Below are positions 43,198-52,764 of a DNA stretch of 64,000 nt, piece by piece. How positions within the stretch are numbered: the first letter of the stretch is position 1; every line of letters starts with the position of its first letter. The stretch comes from Candidatus Saccharimonadota bacterium (GTDB taxonomy: Bacteria; Patescibacteriota; Saccharimonadia; Saccharimonadales; UBA4665). The notes below the pieces were generated by a model. That model ran no database searches, was not told the DNA's origin, and saw only the letters and a program-made list of their open reading frames with translations. Both the position numbers and the translations under genes were made by a program. Location: NCBI GenBank assembly GCA_002746885.1, contig PDRS01000006.1, positions 186,001-250,000 on the forward strand. Reading direction: 5' to 3'.

Positions 43198-46173
43198 ATG
43201 GCGGACTTTTCGGTATACCAGCGGTACTAGCACCAAAACAACTGGCCCTGCAAAGTATGCGAGTTTGCTGTGTGCGCCACCTCCCGTTTCGCTGCGCTCA
43301 AAACCATTACCGAAAAGCGTCGATGTGCGAGCCTCGCTGTTCTTGGGCGTTTTTGGTTGCGTAAAAATACCGCCGTTTATTCCTGCGCCACCCTCTGCCG
43401 CAATGGCCGCCAAAAAGTCTGGGCGAGCACTGCGCGCCAGCGCACCAGTGTTCCGCGCGTTTTCTGCGGTTTTTATGCTGGTCCCAGCTTTTTTCTTGTT
43501 TTGCGCCGCAGCGTTTTCTTCTTGGCTTTCGTTTTCGCTCGGCACATACGGGACGGCGAGGTCTTGGCTGCCGTATTCGCCCCCGCCATCGCCCTCTGTC
43601 TCATCAAACGAAGCGGGTGCTTTGACGTGCCCTGGCTGCGTTTCGTCTATCAGCTCGTCTCGTAGCTCGCCGTCACATGCATCGTCGATACCGTCGCTAT
43701 CTTCGTCAATGCCGCTTGGGTCAACGAACAAACACGCCTCTTGATCGTTTTTTATACCATCGCCGTCAAAATCATCGGCATTTTCTGCCACAAAAACCAC
43801 TTGGCGCAAATCGATTGGCGCACCAGCGGCAGATGTGGTGTATATGTCGAGCGTATGAAATCCTGTCGGTGTACTTTCTGGTATCGCAAAGGTCGCAGGC
43901 ACGTTTTCGTCGTATACGCCTTCAAGTAAGGTTATCGGCTCCGACCGCAGGGTAATTTTCATAGTGGCACCGTGACGCACAGTGCCTTTCGGCAAGTTCG
44001 TTTGGTAGGTGCCGCCCCTTTTGAACAGTGTTGCGCCGCTGTCGGTCCATTTGATTACTCCGCGGGGCCTGAGCTGCTCTGGTGCATGATCAACGTTTTT
44101 CAGTAGCGCACTTGTATAGTCAAGATCTGGTTTGTTGTTTGGAATCGGCGTCGGCATAAGTTCCGTGAGATTGGTTGTGTTCGCAAGTATTCGGCGCGCA
44201 ATTAGCCGGTGTCCTAGTAGCGTAGGGTGGTAACTCTCGTTCCCTATGCCAACATTTACCGCGTATGTCTTCCCGCCTCCGGAGATTTGTATTGGCATGG
44301 TTAGCTTGTCATTGCCGTTGGTTAGACCGTTTACGCCGGCTGTGTTTTTGCTGGCCTCGCAAAGTCGATGGCCGTTGAGCGCAGCTTCGGTGTCGACATA
44401 GTATACCCCAGCTTCGGCAGTAGCCCGCTTAATAATGCTGTTGAAGTAGGTGATAAGCCTAGACGCAAACCGTACTTCGGCCGCATTGAAGCGTACATTT
44501 ACCCCGCAGTTTCCACCTTCTTTAAATATTTGCGGGTAGCCAACCACATACACCCGCGCACCACCGCTCTCTGCAAGTACGTCCTTATATGTTGCGACGA
44601 GGCGATCATACTGTCCGAGTATTTGCTCCATTACCTGTACGCGATCTTCGTAGTACTGGTAACAGGTCCCAACTATGCCGCCCGTAATACACGATGTCAG
44701 TATTTTTGCAAACCCAATGTCGTTGCCACCTATAGAGAGAAGGATGGTGCGGGGTTTGTATTTACGGGCAAAAATAGTTTGCTGCGCATAGCCGGGAGAG
44801 AATGAATCTATTACTTTGTTTTTGCCCCTTTTATTCCATTCTTTTTTATTCCCGACTTGCCCTTCGTAATCGTCCTCTCTCACAACCTCCCCCCTTGGGT
44901 CGCCTGCCGCTATACTCACGTCAAACAGCTTCGCGCCAGAGCAGGCGACAGAGCGGCCATGATGAAACTCTTTTGCGTTTATCCGAAATGGGTATGAATA
45001 CCATGAGAGATGGCATTTATTTTGCCTGGTATCGGTGCCAGTAAAGTACGTACCTGGCACACCCTCTCCAGAAATATACGAGTCGCCCATACCGAGTACA
45101 CCGACATACTCACGAGCGGTTTGTTTCGGCATGGTTACTTGGTAGCGAGCCACCTTAAACGAGGCTGGGCCAGTTCTGTCATATACCGTGTCGAAAGTCA
45201 TGACGTTATTTTTCACAAACCGAACGCGGCGAGGATATTCAGCCGTCGGCAATACATCGCGCAGGCCGCGCGTGTTGCCGGTGCGATACTCGCCGCTCCA
45301 AAGATCTTTGTATTCGCAGCCATTGTGCGCGGTCGGCTCGGTTTGGTTTGCGTGCTGATTGGGGCAAGTAAACACATCGTAGACGCGTAGCGCAGGACGA
45401 GTCGTACCATTGCTCGGTACCGAGAGTGTTACGGCGACGAACCGACCATTTTCGCTAATCGCGAGATTATTTTTCCCTCGGTATGCATTGGCGCTGGACT
45501 GGTACGAACCTGTATGCCAGGCGATGAGTTTTCCCCGCTTGTTTTCAAGATCATAGCGATATATCCCCTTACCGCTTACGATCGCTGCCATCCATTTACC
45601 GTTAGTTGCATAAGCTATATCTGTGCCCCTAAAATGCAGCGCCTCGCCATTGGGTGCTCGCAAAACAGTATTTGGCTGCTCGTGATGATACTGGTACTTT
45701 TTCGCAGGCGGCAGACCATAGTACGACACAAGTCGTAGCTGTGAGGCGCTGTATGTGCCGATCCTCAACAGATTTGCACCATCTATCCATGATCTCGGAT
45801 ACGTAGCCGTAATGAGCATATTGGGATGCCCTGGAATACTTGGCAACACATTGCCGCCATAGAACGGGTCATATGCATGCGTTCCGCTCGGACCATTCAG
45901 CAAAATGCTGTTTGCCATCAAGCCAAGCGGTGTTACATACTCACACGTATCTATAGGCATGGTGCTCGCACCGTTAGGCAGCTGAATGGGAATGCAGTCT
46001 TGACTCAGACTGAACGGCCCCTGGTTGTCTGGCAAGTCAGAAACTTTTTCGACCCTTGGTTCGACAGAACTTAGCCACATTGGCACTGGCGTACGAGACG
46101 CCCACGCCACTCCCCCGCCCGCCATAAGCGTAACGAGACAAAACACGGCCGACCACTGCTTTTTTAGTCGCAT
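43186..46173 (-). CDS. Secreted SGNH/GDSL hydrolase, membrane-anchored
   Basis: The 995-aa protein has a signal peptide (residues 1-26). Residues about 130-330 contain propeller-like repeats (IYRYDLENKRGKLIAW, LRVYDVF). An SGNH hydrolase domain follows: block I GMGDSYISGEG near residue 358, block III LLSIGGNDIGFAK, and block V ESYHPTLLGHRLIARR. Then come a beta domain, a Ca-binding thrombospondin-3-like stretch (DDFDGDGIKNDQEA, DEDSDGIDDACD) and a C-terminal membrane segment with a basic tail. It may remove acyl groups from glycans or lipids outside the cell. AAAGGTG precedes the ATG. Confidence 0.82.
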   Translation of the reverse strand: MRLKKQWSAVFCLVTLMAGGGVAWASRTPVPMWLSSVEPRVEKVSDLPDNQGPFSLSQDCIPIQLPNGASTMPIDTCEYVTPLGLMANSILLNGPSGTHAYDPFYGGNVLPSIPGHPNMLITATYPRSWIDGANLLRIGTYSASQLRLVSYYGLPPAKKYQYHHEQPNTVLRAPNGEALHFRGTDIAYATNGKWMAAIVSGKGIYRYDLENKRGKLIAWHTGSYQSSANAYRGKNNLAISENGRFVAVTLSVPSNGTTRPALRVYDVFTCPNQHANQTEPTAHNGCEYKDLWSGEYRTGNTRGLRDVLPTAEYPRRVRFVKNNVMTFDTVYDRTGPASFKVARYQVTMPKQTAREYVGVLGMGDSYISGEGVPGTYFTGTDTRQNKCHLSWYSYPFRINAKEFHHGRSVACSGAKLFDVSIAAGDPRGEVVREDDYEGQVGNKKEWNKRGKNKVIDSFSPGYAQQTIFARKYKPRTILLSIGGNDIGFAKILTSCITGGIVGTCYQYYEDRVQVMEQILGQYDRLVATYKDVLAESGGARVYVVGYPQIFKEGGNCGVNVRFNAAEVRFASRLITYFNSIIKRATAEAGVYYVDTEAALNGHRLCEASKNTAGVNGLTNGNDKLTMPIQISGGGKTYAVNVGIGNESYHPTLLGHRLIARRILANTTNLTELMPTPIPNNKPDLDYTSALLKNVDHAPEQLRPRGVIKWTDSGATLFKRGGTYQTNLPKGTVRHGATMKITLRSEPITLLEGVYDENVPATFAIPESTPTGFHTLDIYTTSAAGAPIDLRQVVFVAENADDFDGDGIKNDQEACLFVDPSGIDEDSDGIDDACDGELRDELIDETQPGHVKAPASFDETEGDGGGEYGSQDLAVPYVPSENESQEENAAAQNKKKAGTSIKTAENARNTGALARSARPDFLAAIAAEGGAGINGGIFTQPKTPKNSEARTSTLFGNGFERSETGGGAHSKLAYFAGPVVLVLVPLVYRKVRHLLQ
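43188..43196 (-). promoter_or_regulatory. Extended -10 promoter of paralogue 2, leaderless
   Basis: TGCTACAAT ends 6 nt before the ATG at 43181 and overlaps the last codons and stop of the SGNH gene. Confidence 0.6.
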
Positions 46174-46248
46174 AAAACACCTTTTTCTACGCTAACTATA
46201 ACGTGTTTTTAGTTTATGTACAACTAAGTTATGTGGTTTGTGCTTTTG

Positions 46249-46719
46249 CTACTCGGCGGCGGGCCTAAGGACAATGTGGCGTTCGCGGCCTTCGCCTTCA
46301 GAGTCACTGACGAGCCCCGCTTCTGAGGCTACGCGGTGTATCGTACGGCGATCGGCAGCATTCATCGGTTTTACACTATACGCTTCGCCCGTTTCTTTAA
46401 CCTTCTTTATCCATGCTTCGGCAGTTTTGGCCAAACGCTCAGCACGATGATGTTTGTAGTCAGCTACATCTACATTTACGCGCACGACGCTAAAGTTCTG
46501 GTTTTTCAGCGCGTTACTCACAATAAACTGTATGGAGCGCATGGTTTCGCCGCGCTGACCAATGAGAAAACCGTTTAGGTGCGTCGAGGGTATGTTAAGC
46601 TCTATAACCTCATTGTCTTCGGTGCTGGCGTACACATCTGTATTGAGCCCAAAAAAGGACAACAGGTCTTCGACGTACTTTTTGGCGTACCGAATCGCTG
46701 CTTCGACATCTTCGTTCAT
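46249..46719 (-). CDS. khpB: KhpB/Jag-like RNA-binding protein
   Basis: The 156-aa protein has a KH domain (residues about 30-95; GxxG loop in GFLIGQRGETMRSIQFIV) and an R3H domain (NAADRRTIHRVASEAG, then GRERHIVLRP). The Jag N-terminal domain of Firmicutes proteins is missing. KhpB proteins bind RNA and affect cell-wall growth and division. It lies 5 bp after yidC, the usual place in the rpmH-rnpA-yidC-jag order. Confidence 0.92.
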   Translation of the reverse strand: MNEDVEAAIRYAKKYVEDLLSFFGLNTDVYASTEDNEVIELNIPSTHLNGFLIGQRGETMRSIQFIVSNALKNQNFSVVRVNVDVADYKHHRAERLAKTAEAWIKKVKETGEAYSVKPMNAADRRTIHRVASEAGLVSDSEGEGRERHIVLRPAAE

Positions 46720-46724
46720 GGTGG

Positions 46725-47705
46725 TTACCTCCGTTTTTTCTTAGTTTTTTTGGAGGGTTTGGCGGTTTTTTGTTTTGGCGTTTTTTTGGCTGGCTTTTTG
46801 GCTGGCCTGGAAACAACTTCTGCTTCGGGGGTAGATGAGTAAGATATTTTGCTACCGCGGTCGGTTTTGAGCGGTTTGTCGGACTCGGCTGCTTCGACGA
46901 GCTGTTCGGCGTCATCCCGCAGCGCTCTTTTTTGCTGCAAGTACGCAACAACGCCGCCAGTAAACCAGTAGAGGCTCAAAGCGGCGGCAAGATGCACCGT
47001 AAAGAAAAACACCATAAAAGGAATGATGTACTGCATGCTGCGGCTCACTGCTGCACTCACTTCGGTCTGGTCGGCCGGCTTCCCTGCGCCGGCAGCTTTC
47101 AGTATGTGGCGAAGCTTGCGGGCGTCCTTTTCAGTGGGCATTAGCTGGCGACTCGTCAAAAACTGAATACCCGCGCTGAGCGTTACCAGCAGAAGCGCAG
47201 GAAAGTACACGCTGCCAGTTCCGATAGCCGTACGAGACAGGTCAATCAGTCCAAACAAAGAGTTATCAAACGCTTTGATGTTTTCGGACAAGTGCTGTAG
47301 CCACGGAAGCTGCTGGAGCGGCCCGTAGGCAAACTGCACGATTTGGTTTGGGTCTTTTATAACCTTTACAAGCCCTATGTACAGACCGATGAGCACCACC
47401 ATCTGCACGATAAGCGTCGGAAACATGCCGAAGGGATTGACGCCGCGCTCTTTGTAAAGCTCCATCATCATCTGGGCTTCGCGCTGACGATCGCCTTTCG
47501 CTTCTTTTTTGATACGTTTCAGTTCTGGCTGGAGCGCACGGGTTATTTTGGTTTGGCGCAGCTGTTTTTTGACCAGCGGCCACATAAACAGACGAATCAC
47601 AATCGTGAAGATGATGATAGCTAGGCCAAAGTTATGGCCTGGCACGAGCGCATAAATGAGCACGAGCAAATTGAAGATGGGTTGAACGACAAAATCTGTA
47701 AACAT
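46725..47705 (-). CDS. yidC: Membrane protein insertase YidC/Oxa1
   Basis: The 326-aa protein has the five-segment YidC core: VIRLFMWPLVKKQLRQTKIT with cytoplasmic basic hairpin, NPFGMFPTLIVQMVVLIGLY and later segments, and a Lys-rich tail that may bind ribosomes. It lacks the large periplasmic domain of E. coli YidC, as in Gram-positive forms. The ATG has AGAGGAA upstream. Confidence 0.94.
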   Translation of the reverse strand: MFTDFVVQPIFNLLVLIYALVPGHNFGLAIIIFTIVIRLFMWPLVKKQLRQTKITRALQPELKRIKKEAKGDRQREAQMMMELYKERGVNPFGMFPTLIVQMVVLIGLYIGLVKVIKDPNQIVQFAYGPLQQLPWLQHLSENIKAFDNSLFGLIDLSRTAIGTGSVYFPALLLVTLSAGIQFLTSRQLMPTEKDARKLRHILKAAGAGKPADQTEVSAAVSRSMQYIIPFMVFFFTVHLAAALSLYWFTGGVVAYLQQKRALRDDAEQLVEAAESDKPLKTDRGSKISYSSTPEAEVVSRPAKKPAKKTPKQKTAKPSKKTKKKRR

Positions 47706-47723
47706 ATATTCCTCTTTTCTTCT

Positions 47724-47732
47724 ACTATACCA
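47724..47732 (-). promoter_or_regulatory. Extended -10 promoter of yidC
   Basis: TGGTATAGT lies about 18 nt before the yidC ATG, leaving a short leader that holds the AGAGGAA ribosome site. Confidence 0.5.
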
Positions 47733-47826
47733 CGTGCCGTGCTCAGTATGCCACTATATTACAAAACAACTTGTGTAATACACACACGCTGTTGTAATAG
47801 TTAAATATTTTGCCCGAAACGGCTGG

Positions 47827-48165
47827 TTAGTTTTGTGTTTTGGCAAATAGGTGGGCGATGTGACGGCGGAGTTCCTTAGCAGGTAGCGCGACTAAAGAGG
47901 CGTCAAAAACCGTTACTATCACCTGGACGCCGTCTAGTTGGGCGGCGTAGTCCGCGCGGAGTATCTCGTAGATACGCCGACGAATGCGATTTCGCACCAC
48001 AGCAGATTTATGAACCTTGCGGCTCACAACAACGGCGGCGCGAAACGGTTGTTTTGGCGTCGTTAGGTATCGCACGCTTAGCATTCTGCCGCGCCGCGAT
48101 TGACCCGCTCGGTAGACGCGCTGAATAGAGCGGCGACCCTGAAACCGATGCTTTTTTGCGAGCAT
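47827..48165 (-). CDS. rnpA: Ribonuclease P protein component
   Basis: The 112-aa basic protein has KKHRFQGRRSIQRVYRAG at the start and the RNA-binding signature VVRNRIRRRIYEILR near residue 57. It assists RNase P RNA in tRNA 5' processing. GGAGGAG precedes the ATG. It follows rpmH closely. Confidence 0.93.
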   Translation of the reverse strand: MLAKKHRFQGRRSIQRVYRAGQSRRGRMLSVRYLTTPKQPFRAAVVVSRKVHKSAVVRNRIRRRIYEILRADYAAQLDGVQVIVTVFDASLVALPAKELRRHIAHLFAKTQN

Positions 48166-48189
48166 AGCTTTCTCCTCCGCCCGCCTAGA

Positions 48190-48327
48190 CTACGCGCTCA
48201 GGCGAGTGCGGCCTTTGTTGCGGCGGCGTTGCAGAACATTTCGCCCAGCCTTCGTCGCCATGCGCTTAAAAAAGCCGTGTTCTTTCGCGCGCTGGCGTTT
48301 TTTTGGCTGGTAGGTTCGTTTTGGCAT
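48190..48327 (-). CDS. rpmH: 50S ribosomal protein L34
   Basis: This 45-aa protein is missing from the ORF track because of its length. It reads [20 protein letters not shown] at the start and continues [20 protein letters not shown], the complete L34 pattern. AAAGGAA lies upstream of the ATG. It is divergent from dnaA and 24 bp from rnpA. Confidence 0.96.
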   Translation of the reverse strand: MPKRTYQPKKRQRAKEHGFFKRMATKAGRNVLQRRRNKGRTRLSA

Positions 48328-48747
48328 CTCTTGTTCCTTTAGTGATTAGTTACTAGCTGTTGGGCTTGCCGAAAATAGCGCTATTCCCTGCTCTGGCGCA
48401 ACTGCGACATGTTTTTGGTTCAATGCGCGCATTTCGCCGTGGGTCACTCTTGTCGGCGTGATTCCTATCGGTTGTATAGTATACCACGCCTCGCCGAGAG
48501 CGCTGGTTTTTTTCGGGAAAAATTTGCTATTCGCTTTATAGTATAGCAAAGTTATCCCCCTTTTCCCAGTGTTTTCCACATTTTCTAAGGTGTTAGAAAC
48601 GCCTGTGGAAAACTATACCCCTTTTCGGCTCATTTTTGATGTCATGAAATAGTTGTAGAAAAAGCTGTGGAAAACTATGTCTGTTTTCGACTATAGTTAG
48701 TGGTGATAGCGAACTCAGATAACGTTCGCAGCGAAGTGGAGAGTACC
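48328..48747. other. rpmH-dnaA intergenic region with DnaA-box-like sites
   Basis: The 420-bp region contains TTTTCCACA at 48572 and its reverse TGTGGAAAA at 48604 and 48666, plus TTATCCCCC at 48552; these resemble the DnaA box TTATCCACA. A TATAGT box at 48693-48698 probably serves dnaA. The 77-aa ORF of the track is not supported. Together with the dnaA-dnaN gap this is the likely chromosomal origin or dnaA control region. Confidence 0.65.
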
Positions 48748-50142
48748 GTGCATACCGTCAACTATGATCAGTTGTGGCGAACCGTCCAGGGGGAGGTAGA
48801 GATTTCGCTTTCTCGCGGAAACTACATAACCTGGTTTAAAAACACGCGGCTTATTCAGGTTGATAAAGAGTCGGCCACGCTCGGCGTGCAAAATGTTTTT
48901 GTTAAACAGCAGTTCGAGGGTAAATATCGCGACATGGTGCTCCAGACACTCGCAAAAAACGGCGTGCACGTTTCGCGTTTGAATGTCAAAATTCAGCCAG
49001 TGACAAAAACTCGCGAAAGCGACGACGAACTCATCACCAACGCAGTGAATAGCGCGAAGACCGCGGCAAACTCAACCAGCACGCAACCTTCCGCGCGGCA
49101 AAGGAGCGGCCTAGCGCACGCCTATCGCCAAGGAGTGAACGAAAAATATCGTTTCGAAAACTTTATCGTCGGCTCTGGCAACGAACTGGCGTATGCTGCC
49201 TGCCAAGCCGTTGCGGCTGATTTGGGTAACAAATACAACCCGCTGTTTCTGTACGGCGGCGTTGGTATCGGCAAAACCCATCTTATACAAGCAGTGGGCA
49301 ACGAGATTTTAGCCAATCGACCAGGTTCGCATGTGGTGTATGTTTCGAGTGAACAATTTGTGCAGGAGTTTGTAGACGCCCTTCGTTTCAAAAAAAACAC
49401 CGACTTTGCCGACTACTACCGAGGTGCTGATGTTCTCATCGTAGACGATGTGCAGTTTTTGGCCGGCAAAGAAAAAATTCAGGAAGAATTTTTTCACACT
49501 TTTAATGCCCTTCACCAAGCGAACAAACAAATCATTATAAGCAGCGACAAACCACCGAAAGATATTCCTACACTCGAAGAGCGTCTACGTAGCCGTTTTG
49601 TGTGGGGAATGAGTATAGATATGCAAAACCCAGACTTTGAAACTCGCTGCGCCATCATTCAGTCAAAGGCGGAGGAAAAGAATATTTCCCTTCCGCATGA
49701 TGTTGTTGAATATCTCTCTACCCAGTTTCAGACCAATATACGAGAACTTGAGGGCGCGCTCAACCAGGTGCTCGCGTTTTGCGAAATGCGCGGTCTTGCA
49801 CCAAACCTGGCGATTGTGAGCGGGCTTTTAGGTTCGGGTCGAGGCCGCCCAAAACACCTTAGTGCGCGGCAGATCATTGAGCGCTGCGCAAAGTACTACC
49901 AAGTTGCTGTCGAGGATATGCTCGGACCGAAACGAGATAAAGACATTGTCACACCAAGGCAGATTGCCATGTATCTACTGAGGAGCGAGTTACACCTGAG
50001 TTTTCCAAAAATCGCCCAAGAGCTTGGCCGCAAAGACCACACCACCGCGATTCATTCTGTTGAAAAAATAGAAAAAGAAACTGATCTCAACCCAGCTATA
50101 CGAACCGCCCTTGCGGACATTAAGGAGCGATTATATGCGTAG
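48748..50142 (+). CDS. dnaA: Chromosomal replication initiator DnaA
   Basis: DnaA has an N-terminal domain (QLWRTVQGEVEISLSRGNYI), a variable linker (residues about 90-130), the AAA+ domain with Walker A GGVGIGKTHLIQ and Walker B VLIVDDVQFLAGKEK, and the DNA-binding domain IV ending with GRKDHTTAIHSVEKI. The ORF track begins at GTG 48700; I prefer GTG 48748 (464 aa) because it has GGAG at suitable distance, sits below the TATAGT box and gives the usual short N-terminus. The upstream GTGs at 48700/48703 remain possible. Confidence 0.93.
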   Translation: MHTVNYDQLWRTVQGEVEISLSRGNYITWFKNTRLIQVDKESATLGVQNVFVKQQFEGKYRDMVLQTLAKNGVHVSRLNVKIQPVTKTRESDDELITNAVNSAKTAANSTSTQPSARQRSGLAHAYRQGVNEKYRFENFIVGSGNELAYAACQAVAADLGNKYNPLFLYGGVGIGKTHLIQAVGNEILANRPGSHVVYVSSEQFVQEFVDALRFKKNTDFADYYRGADVLIVDDVQFLAGKEKIQEEFFHTFNALHQANKQIIISSDKPPKDIPTLEERLRSRFVWGMSIDMQNPDFETRCAIIQSKAEEKNISLPHDVVEYLSTQFQTNIRELEGALNQVLAFCEMRGLAPNLAIVSGLLGSGRGRPKHLSARQIIERCAKYYQVAVEDMLGPKRDKDIVTPRQIAMYLLRSELHLSFPKIAQELGRKDHTTAIHSVEKIEKETDLNPAIRTALADIKERLYA

Positions 50143-50424
50143 CTTCTGGGTTTTGTGGAGGGTGTGGGGGTGTTTTGTGGAAAAAACCTGTGTTTTTGGT
50201 CGGTTTTTCCATAAAACAACTGCGCGGTGTTTTTTGCCTGTGGGAACGTTCGTGTCTTTTCCCCGCGTTTTCTCACAGTCTATCCGTGGTTTTCTCCACA
50301 TAGCTCATAGTAATTTCACCACTGTTTTAGGGTATTTTTCCACTTTTTCCCCAGGCCTAATAATAAGAATAGTTTTGTATAAAAAATATAGTTTATATAG
50401 TAGAGCGTGTGGAAAGGATGGTAT
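50143..50424. other. dnaA-dnaN intergenic region, probable oriC
   Basis: The 282 bp hold TGTGGAAAA at 50176-50184, TTCTCCACA near 50292, TTTTTCCAC near 50336 and TGTGGAAAG at 50408, followed or flanked by a very AT-rich stretch (about 50358-50404) that could serve as the unwinding element. A TATAGT box at 50396-50401 probably drives dnaN, with the last DnaA-like box at its +1. No gene is present. Confidence 0.65.
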
Positions 50425-51516
50425 ATGAAACTAAAAGTTACTCAAGAAAATCTCTCGAAGGCACTTGGATATGTTGCGCGCGTCGCGAACAACCGAGGGA
50501 CGCTCCCTGTTCTTGCAAACGTTTTGCTTTCTATAGAAAACAACCGCCTAAAACTAGCGACGACAAATCTTGAGATTGCAATCTCGTGCACAATAGGTGC
50601 ACAGGTGCAAAACGAAGGAACAATAACAGTTCCTGCTCGACTATTTCAAGAACTTGTATCTGGGCTGCCGAGCGGTGTTATAGAGCTTGAACAAGATGAG
50701 CAGCGCTTAAAAATCTCAGCAGACCAATACAAATCAGTTATAAACGGCGTGAGTGCCGATGAGTTTCCAGTTATGCCGGCGATAGAAAAGGGCGCGACAC
50801 TTACTATTTCTGCGCAAACTATGAAAGAGGCGCTGCAACAGGTTTTGTTTGCTGCATCGAATGACGAGAGTCGGCCGGTTTTGACGGGTGTATGCGTGCG
50901 TTCACGGGATGGCGCGCTATATTTTGCTGCAACCGACAGCTATCGTTTGGCCGAAAAGAAGCTACATGAATTGAATCAGGATATTGCGGTGTTGATTCCG
51001 GCGTCTGCTCTTCATGATGTTCTTCGGGTGATTTCAGATAAAGATGAAGATGTCACTGTGTTATATGACGAGCAACAAGCATTGTTTACAGTGGGCGATG
51101 TGGAGATTGTAGCGCGTCTTATAGAAGGAAACTACCCAGACTATCGAAAACTAATTTCCTCAACATTTCAGACGACAGCGACGCTTTCTCGCGCCGAGTT
51201 TGTGAACATCGTAAAAGTCACGAGTTTATTTGCTCGCGAAAGCGCCGGTAGCGTGATGGTGAATGTGGACGAAGCGAGCAACAGTATATGGGTTCGGGCG
51301 GTTGCTTCACAGCTTGGGGAAAACAACGCGACCACCTCAGTAAAAGCCGAGGGTAGCGGTTCGATCACACTAAACTCACGCTATCTCCTGGAGGCGCTGC
51401 AAGCGATGAACGGAAAAGACGTCACAATTGGCTTTAACGGCAAAATAGAAGCCGTACTGCTCAGCGACCCCACGGAAGATGACTACAAACATATCATCAT
51501 GCCTCTGAAGAGCTAA
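50425..51516 (+). CDS. dnaN: DNA polymerase III beta sliding clamp
   Basis: The 363-aa clamp has the three similar domains of the family: MKLKVTQENLSKALGYVARV at the start, DEFPVMPAIE and FAASNDESRPVLTGVC in the middle and a typical end IEAVLLSDPTEDDYKHIIMPL. The ORF track starts six codons earlier; the ATG at 50425 has AAGGATG upstream and the family-like N-terminus. Confidence 0.96.
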   Translation: MKLKVTQENLSKALGYVARVANNRGTLPVLANVLLSIENNRLKLATTNLEIAISCTIGAQVQNEGTITVPARLFQELVSGLPSGVIELEQDEQRLKISADQYKSVINGVSADEFPVMPAIEKGATLTISAQTMKEALQQVLFAASNDESRPVLTGVCVRSRDGALYFAATDSYRLAEKKLHELNQDIAVLIPASALHDVLRVISDKDEDVTVLYDEQQALFTVGDVEIVARLIEGNYPDYRKLISSTFQTTATLSRAEFVNIVKVTSLFARESAGSVMVNVDEASNSIWVRAVASQLGENNATTSVKAEGSGSITLNSRYLLEALQAMNGKDVTIGFNGKIEAVLLSDPTEDDYKHIIMPLKS

Positions 51517-51517
51517 A

Positions 51518-52153
51518 CTAGTACGCGTTTACCGCGTCGAGTACGGGTATGGGTATATCTTTGGTGTTGTATTTAGTGAACACTAGTTTTGGTGTGCCTA
51601 CCAACTGCCAAGAGTCACCGTCTTTTTTGATAAGAACTTTCAAGATGTCAGTATCACTATCCCCGGCTTGATCTTCGGTTGGTGTGAGGGTTGATATATA
51701 CCACGTGCCATGGTCGCGGAGTGTTCCCTCTGCTAAAACGTAGCTAGACCCGTTTTGAATATTACTAAACACAGCCTGCGAAAGAGCTTCGCGGTTTTCT
51801 TTGAGTATCATCTTGATTTTTTCTTTGGAATATTCTGGGTTTATGACAACTGTGTCGCTAGCACCATTTTCGAACCCATCGGCGTAGCCGGGTGCTCCGT
51901 CGTAACGCACAAACACAGTTAACTCTTTTTGTATACGAACACTGTCGCCGCTTTTCTGTATGCGAGCGATTTCTTTCTCGGTAACTCCAGCTTGTGCACC
52001 AGAAACATCGACAACACGAACGTTTTTAGCGTTCTTGAAAGAAACGGTTAGTACTCGAGTTGAGGATATGTGTCGAAAATAAACAAATCCAACCACACCT
52101 AAAATAATGAAAGGAACAGCGATTAGTACTAGACGAAATTTGCGGCGCATCAT
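51518..52153 (-). CDS. Membrane-anchored protein in the secretion block
   Basis: The 211-aa protein has one N-terminal membrane segment (residues 8-26) and an extracytoplasmic domain with beta-strands (LTVSFKNAKNVRVVDVSG) and a compact end (WQLVGTPKLVFTKYNT). No family is recognised. It is the last gene of the type IV secretion block, adjoining dnaN tail to tail, and overlaps its upstream neighbour by one base. Confidence 0.6.
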   Translation of the reverse strand: MMRRKFRLVLIAVPFIILGVVGFVYFRHISSTRVLTVSFKNAKNVRVVDVSGAQAGVTEKEIARIQKSGDSVRIQKELTVFVRYDGAPGYADGFENGASDTVVINPEYSKEKIKMILKENREALSQAVFSNIQNGSSYVLAEGTLRDHGTWYISTLTPTEDQAGDSDTDILKVLIKKDGDSWQLVGTPKLVFTKYNTKDIPIPVLDAVNAY

Positions 52154-52764
52154 TACTGTTTTTCTCCTGTTGTGGGGTTAACGAAATCATCAAAGCGGAT
52201 ATCGAGTTCACTGAGTTTATAGCCGGAGTCTTGCAACCACTGGAGCGCCTTTTGTCTGCCGGCTGCTGTGCTGTTGCCGATGAGGAGATAGACGCTGTTA
52301 TCATCTTTGAGCCCATAATCAATACTGTATGGGCCAGCAATTTCATAGTGTGGTAGTAGAGTAGTGATGGGTGATTCGTCGCTGATACTCTCGCCGATAA
52401 TATTGGCCATTTGCCCAGCATAGGCTTCGCGGCGAGCCGTTGTGTCGTTTTGGTTTGCCCATTCTTTGGCGCTTTCCGAAATGGGTCGGGGCGCAAAATA
52501 CAAATCAGTCGTTTTTAGTGAAACAGATACGACGTGCTTCTCTGTTTCAAAACCTTCTTTGCTAGCCGCGAAGGTGTGAGCGCCGGGTTTTAGGAAAATA
52601 CTTCCGCCGGCATCCTTGCCATCTACGCTGAATGTTACATCTTCGGGGAGCGCATGGAGGTTGACGCGTATTTTTCCGGCGTTTGACGATGAATTGAGTA
52701 GTAAAACAACCACCAGACCGACTACACCTATAACAAGGAGAAGTTTTGCTTTTATATTATTCAT
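52153..52764 (-). CDS. PEGA-like membrane-anchored protein
   Basis: The 203-aa protein has an N-terminal anchor (residues 7-24), then a PEGA-like beta domain (VTFSVDGKDAGGSIFLKPGA, then HTFAASKEGFETEKHVVSV) and a C-terminal alpha/beta part (YLLIGNSTAAGRQKALQWL). PEGA domains are often found in surface or wall-binding proteins. It overlaps the upstream hydrolase gene by 8 bp, so it is part of the same operon. Confidence 0.65.
   Translation of the reverse strand: MNNIKAKLLLVIGVVGLVVVLLLNSSSNAGKIRVNLHALPEDVTFSVDGKDAGGSIFLKPGAHTFAASKEGFETEKHVVSVSLKTTDLYFAPRPISESAKEWANQNDTTARREAYAGQMANIIGESISDESPITTLLPHYEIAGPYSIDYGLKDDNSVYLLIGNSTAAGRQKALQWLQDSGYKLSELDIRFDDFVNPTTGEKQ

Noticed and set aside
48346-48579. 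77-aa minus-strand ORF between rpmH and dnaA
   Set aside because: It overlaps DnaA-box-like repeats, lacks a ribosome site and has no protein-like features.
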